Assembly: GCA_025331125.1 (NCBI GenBank)
Contig: JAOALB010000204.1
Span: 1 to 64,000, forward strand
Direction of reading: 5' to 3'
Source of the DNA: Mycogone perniciosa
Taxonomy: Eukaryota > Ascomycota > Sordariomycetes > Hypocreales > Hypocreaceae
DNA length: 64,000 nucleotides
Positions 59,251 through 64,000 of this stretch are shown piece after piece. The notes beneath the pieces were generated by a model. The model was not told the origin of the DNA and searched no databases. It saw nothing but the letters and a program-made list of their open reading frames with translations. How positions within the stretch are numbered: the first letter of the stretch is position 1; every line of letters starts with the position of its first letter. The position numbers were made by a program, and so were the translations under genes.

Positions 59251-60559
59251 GACTATATACTATAATAATAGCTGCCTTATTTATAGAATTAGTAAGGATA
59301 AAAGCGGATAGTACCTGAAACGACTTAAAAAGATATTTATAATAAACTAAAGGGGATACTGGTTAAAACTTAAATCCTTGACTTTTAAAGATATTTTTAG
59401 AGAAGATAGAATAAATAGGTATTTACTACGCCCAGACAGTTTAACAGAATAAAACTTAGACTCTAGCTATATAGAGTTAAATAAAGATAATAGTATCTTA
59501 AATAAATAAATAGTTGCTGTAATTAACTATTAATATTTTAACTGAATTACTGCAGATAATAAAAAATAAACTAGTAGCAGTAACTTTAACAATAAAGATA
59601 AGAATAACCCTTTATAATATAAACTATTACTATATAGTGCTATACCTTTAAAATTAGAAAATGTATTACCTATAAATAGTAATTTTAAAGGTAAGCTAAA
59701 TAAATACTACTTAAACTTAATTAAAAGGGTTGCTATAGGTATATAGTAAAACAGGATAAATTTACGCCTATATAAACAGCTCTATACGTAAAATAAAGCT
59801 AATAATAAAATAGCTGTTAAAGCTATTTTAATTGCTTTAGCTATATATAAAGAACCTATATATTTCTATATATAAAGAGACTATACTGTAAATAACCTTA
59901 TTTACAAAAAGCACTATACTATATCCTAGGTTATTTGCATTTTATATAGGTATATGGTATATTTCTGTAAAAAAGTATAATATAATGTATTCTTAATTAA
60001 AATCCTGTTTTACCTTATAAAACAGGTATAGGATTATAATGCCTTTAAAGGATAGATTATAACTATATAGTATTAAGACCTTAAGATTATTATTATTAAA
60101 TTAGATACTGAAACTTTAAAGGAATATCGGCAGCTATAAGGACTTAAAGGATATAGGTTTAAAAGATACTATATCTACTGCTAAGAGAAATTAATAGAAT
60201 AGCACTTCCATTATAATAAAAGGTTTAAATGCAATCAACAATACCTTTTAAAATATAATAGCTTAAGGTATATTATATATAAACAAAATAAGTTAAAAGA
60301 ATAGTATATATAGCGGGCTAATAATACTTTATACTTATTACTAGATTATATATACTGCTAAAAGGATAAATGTATTATCCACTTATAGGAGAAACTTTAA
60401 AAGTAGCGAATATAGAAATATATAGGGTATAAACCTACTTTAAAAGACGGAAAGATTAATTAGATTATAAGGGAATTATATTAGAATTAGTTTAACTTTA
60501 TTACCTATAAAGGAACCGCCTATAATAAAAGAAGGTAGCATTTACTTTAAAGAACTCTG

Positions 60560-63500
60560 ACTAACTGCAAAATCTATATAAAAAGAAAAGAATTAGGAAA
60601 TAATTAACATTACCTGTAAAAAGGCTATAGGGTAATAATCGATAAATTATATCTCTTAAAATATTAGATAATAAAAGTAATAATAAAGATTTACTATATT
60701 TTAAATTAAAGATAATAGTTAAAAGATATCGGTTATATATATTAGTAGATAATGGAGTGATAGGCAATTTTATTATACCTATAACTGTAAATCGCCTATA
60801 GTTACTTTAAAAAGAGAAAACTAGACTGTATTAATTTTATTAAGCAGAAGGAGGAGCCTTTATATATAATAATAGATAGGTTAAGCAAAAGATTAATTAT
60901 TCTAAACTTGAGATTACTAAATGTAAAGGAGTAGTTCCCTGCAATATAGCGAATATTAATAGGTATAATATTATTTTCGGTTATCTTTAATTAAAATGCA
61001 ATAACCTTAATATCAACTGGGAGAACGGCTAGCTTTATTGGCGCGATAGCGAAGCTTCCTTAGCGATTAGAACTATTAGAAAGGCTTTAACTGCAGGGCA
61101 GAAATCCTATATAGAACCCTTAAATATACTAAAGAAAGGAACTAAGAAAGTTACTTTTAATTTAATTATAGAAATAATCTACCTAGAAGTAAGATTTAAG
61201 CAGAGTAAAGGAAAGGATAAATGAATTTAAAGAATAATTGCCTTTTTATAGAAAGTATTTAATGATATTAATAAAATATTTAAGATAAAAAGCTTTGAAA
61301 TAGTAGTATTATTAAAATGGCTGCAGAATATCCTTAAAGAATACTAGAAGTATAATAAGCTGTTTAAAGAAACACTTAATATAAAGCTACCAGAATACAG
61401 TTAATAAGACTATATAATTAAGCTTAAAGACAGTGCTAGTATTACCTTCTATAAAATTTATAATCTAAACGAAAAAAAGCTTAAAAGCCTATATAATTAT
61501 CTAGATAATATATTAGCTAAAGGATATATTTAACCCTCTTTATTAAAAGTAGGCTATTTTATTATATTTATATTAAAGAAAAGAGGTAAACTATAGTTAA
61601 TTATAGACTATTAATAGCTTAATAAAGCTACTGTTAAAGATGGAACTTTATTACTGTTAATTATAGAATTACAGGATAGACTATATAAGAAGAAATAGTT
61701 TACAGCGCTAAACTTTAAAGGCGCTTATAACCTTATTTAAATTAAGGAAGGATATAAATAAATAACTGCGTTTTAAACTAAGTACAGTTTATTTAAATAC
61801 TTTATTATACCTTTCAATTTTACTAATACCCCCGCAATATTTTAAAAAATAATTAATAATATATTAAAAGAGTACCTTAATATCTTTATAGTTATTTACT
61901 TAAATAATATCTTAATTTTTTTAGATACCTTTAAAGAATATAAGGTATATATCTATACAGTATTATAGATACTATAAGATATTAAACTACTTATAAAACC
62001 AGAGAAATGCGAATTCTATATATAAAAAGTCACTTTCTTAAAGTATATTATTACCTTTAGGGAAATTCGCATAGATCTATTAAAAGTATAAGCAGTAAAA
62101 GACTGGCCTATACCTATAATAGTTAAAGAAGTCTAAAGCTTTTTAAAATTTATTAACTACTATTAATAATTTATTAAAGACTATAAAAGTATTATATAAA
62201 CCCTCTATAAACTTATTAAAAAAGATTAAAGGTTTTTATAGGCATTAAATATATAAAACGCCTTTAATAGACTTAAGCAGTTTATTTTAGAAAAACCTAT
62301 ATTTATTATATTTAACCTACTTAAAGAAATAAAAGTTAAAATAAATGCTTTTAACTTTACTGTAAGAGTTTAATTTAATTAAAAGGATAAAAACAATAAG
62401 CTATACCTTATTGCCTTTTACTTTAAAGTATTATATAGCGCAGAACTAAACTATCTGATATATAATAAAGAATTCCTCGCTATTATTCTTGCATTTAAAG
62501 AATAGCGATATTACCTATTAAGAGGAATGTATAAAGTTAAGGTGTATATTAACTATAAGAATATTATATATTTCGCGATAGTTTAATAACTCTTTAAAAG
62601 GCAGATCCGCTACGCGGAATACCTTTTAGAATTTAACTATATCTTGATTTATTAAAAAGCATCTAAAAATAAATAAGCAGACGCACTTAACAGATAAATT
62701 AACTATAACTAGGGAAAGATTAAGTATACTAGGCAGATCTTAAAATAAACCCTTAAAGGATATTACTAATAAATAGCACTTTAAGCTATATATAAAGTAT
62801 CCAGTAATAATGCTATACTTTAATGCATTAAAAAGCACTATATTACCTAGGATAATAATAGATTCTTAAAAGATATAAAGTTTAATAAAAAAGGAATTTA
62901 ATAATAAAATAAAAAGATTTAGATTTTAAATGAACTCTAGAAAAACGTAGTTATAGAAGTTTATTAATACCTAGTATATAGATATAAAGGTATTTACAAA
63001 ACCTGCAAATAAATATAAAAGTACTTTAAATTTTAAAGGCTTAAAAAAGTAGTATAAAATATTATTTCTCGCTGTATAACTTATAAAATAGTTAAACCCT
63101 TAAAATATAAACTATACAGTAAACTTTAACCTTTACTAGTATTAAAGTAATTATAAGAATTAATTTTATTAGACTTTATTATTAAACTACTATTATCTAT
63201 TAAACTAGGATTAAAGATTAAATATAATAGTATTTTAATAATTATAAACTAATTTATTAAATACTTTTACTTCTTTTTATATAAAAAAGTAATAAATACA
63301 GAAACGCTAGTTTATATATTTTTGCGATTTATTGCAGTTAACTATATAATTCTAACCGAGATTATTTTTAATTAAAGATTAACCTTTACATCTAAATTCT
63401 AGTAAGCATTTATAAATTAATTAAATATAAATTATAAGTTTAATCCTATATACTACCTATAGATAGATAGATAAATAAAATGCATTAACTAGGTTATTAA

Positions 63501-64000
63501 AGCCTATTTAAAAAGTTATATTAACTTTAACTAAAACGATTAAGTAAAGAAATTACTAATTATATAAATATCTTATAACAGCAATATTTCGGAGTTAACT
63601 AGACTTAGCCCTATATACGCTAATTATAGTTTTACGCTAAATATATATAAAGCGCTAAAGAAAGGCCTATATATCGATAAAGTATAAATTAAAGCTAAAG
63701 ATATAAAGCAGTTATATAAAGAAATATAAATATACCTTTACTTTATATAAAAAAGAATAAAGAAATATATTAATCAGTATAGATTAAAGGGACTAATCTT
63801 TAAAGAGGGAGATATAGTTTACCTATACTGTTATTCGCTAAAAAAAAGACTGTGAATATTAAGATAATGCAACTAAGCGATAAATTAAATTTTAAAAAAC
63901 TTAAAATTTACCTAGTTAAAAAGATTATTTTAAAGGTTATTTATAAACTTATATTACTAGACAGTATCTGAATTTACCTAATATTTTATATTTTACTATT
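60560..64000 (+). pseudogene. pol remnant of element F, incomplete at window end
   Basis: The aspartic protease has VDNGVIGNFIIP at about 60745-60780 (expected VDSGASGNFISP). Reverse transcriptase covers 61.4-62.1 kb, with FIIPFNFTNTPAIF near 61800-61850 and YLNNILIF at 61897-61920 where YLDDILIF is expected. RNase H shows YNKEFLAIILAFKE at 62458-62507. Integrase runs from about 62.95 kb, with the core FTSKF-QAFI near 63380-63415 and the C-terminal EGDIVYLY near 63800. Most stops are single TAG/TAA codons in an otherwise continuous frame. An open stretch on the minus strand at 60767-60561 is an antisense shadow. Confidence 0.88.

Larger units (their letters stand above)
57604..64000 (+). mobile_element. 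Ty3/Gypsy element F, 5' part (runs off the window)
   Basis: Begins with a 400-bp LTR (57604-58003) opening TGTTACGACCCGACCC and closing (C)CGGATCCTTATA, the mutated form of the CGTCACA end seen at 1-73. Gag, protease, reverse transcriptase, RNase H and integrase follow in Ty3/Gypsy order. The 3' LTR lies beyond 64000. Decay is milder than in A-C: long stretches of pol can be read through isolated stops. Confidence 0.93.

Noticed and set aside
1..64000. tRNA, rRNA, riboswitch or bacterial operon features
   Set aside because: No cloverleaf, rRNA core or operon-like gene spacing was recognised; the element types are those of a fungal nuclear genome.

Overview
This window looks like a transposon graveyard from a filamentous ascomycete (Pezizomycotina), in an AT-rich compartment strongly degraded by repeat-induced point mutation (RIP). 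Four lines of evidence point there: almost all coding remnants carry TAG/TAA stops at former Gln/Trp codons; paired LTRs differ essentially only by C/T and G/A transitions; CpA/TpG is scarce; and the reverse-transcriptase YxDD box has become YxNN in every element where I located it. The element and gene families (Ty3/Gypsy, Ty1/Copia, a LINE, a Tc1-like transposon, DUF3435 proteins, BCS1-like AAA ATPases) are also typical of these fungi. I see no intact protein-coding gene, tRNA, rRNA or CRISPR array. The species cannot be named from this sequence.

Layout. 1-73 is the end of an LTR whose family recurs at 57.6 kb. 99-526 holds short hairpin units and a ~300-bp dispersed repeat (second copy at 17.55-17.85 kb). 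591-1961 is a degraded gene of unknown function, followed by Gypsy element A (1962-8674, + strand). 8.7-19.1 kb is less uniformly mutated. It holds an unknown relic, a Tc1-like transposase, a BCS1-like AAA ATPase pseudogene (minus), two unknown minus-strand relics, an 18-bp minisatellite of about 37 units, and the second dispersed repeat.

19.1-28.4 kb is a DUF3435 gene relic (minus strand; the tyrosine-recombinase-like family that includes Starship captains, here with a C-terminal zinc-finger-like tail). It is split by Copia element D (20721-27951, minus) with a 5-bp target duplication. 29.3-46.2 kb is a nest: Copia element E (+, 5'-truncated) contains Gypsy element C (30707-44012, minus), which contains Gypsy element B (33315-40015, +). 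Target-site duplications CAATT and GAAAT confirm the two inner insertions. A LINE relic (minus) abuts E on the right. 47.8-57.6 kb is extremely AT-rich and holds an inverted-repeat unit, a G-rich tract and three unknown gene relics. 57604-64000 is Gypsy element F (+), which runs off the window with its frame still easily readable.

Nothing here appears to act as an operon or pathway. The biology is layered transposition, then genome-defence mutation, with a few short or simple-sequence islands that escaped it. Coordinates of LTRs, target duplications and the minisatellite are precise; boundaries of gene relics are approximate because they were read by eye through stop codons.
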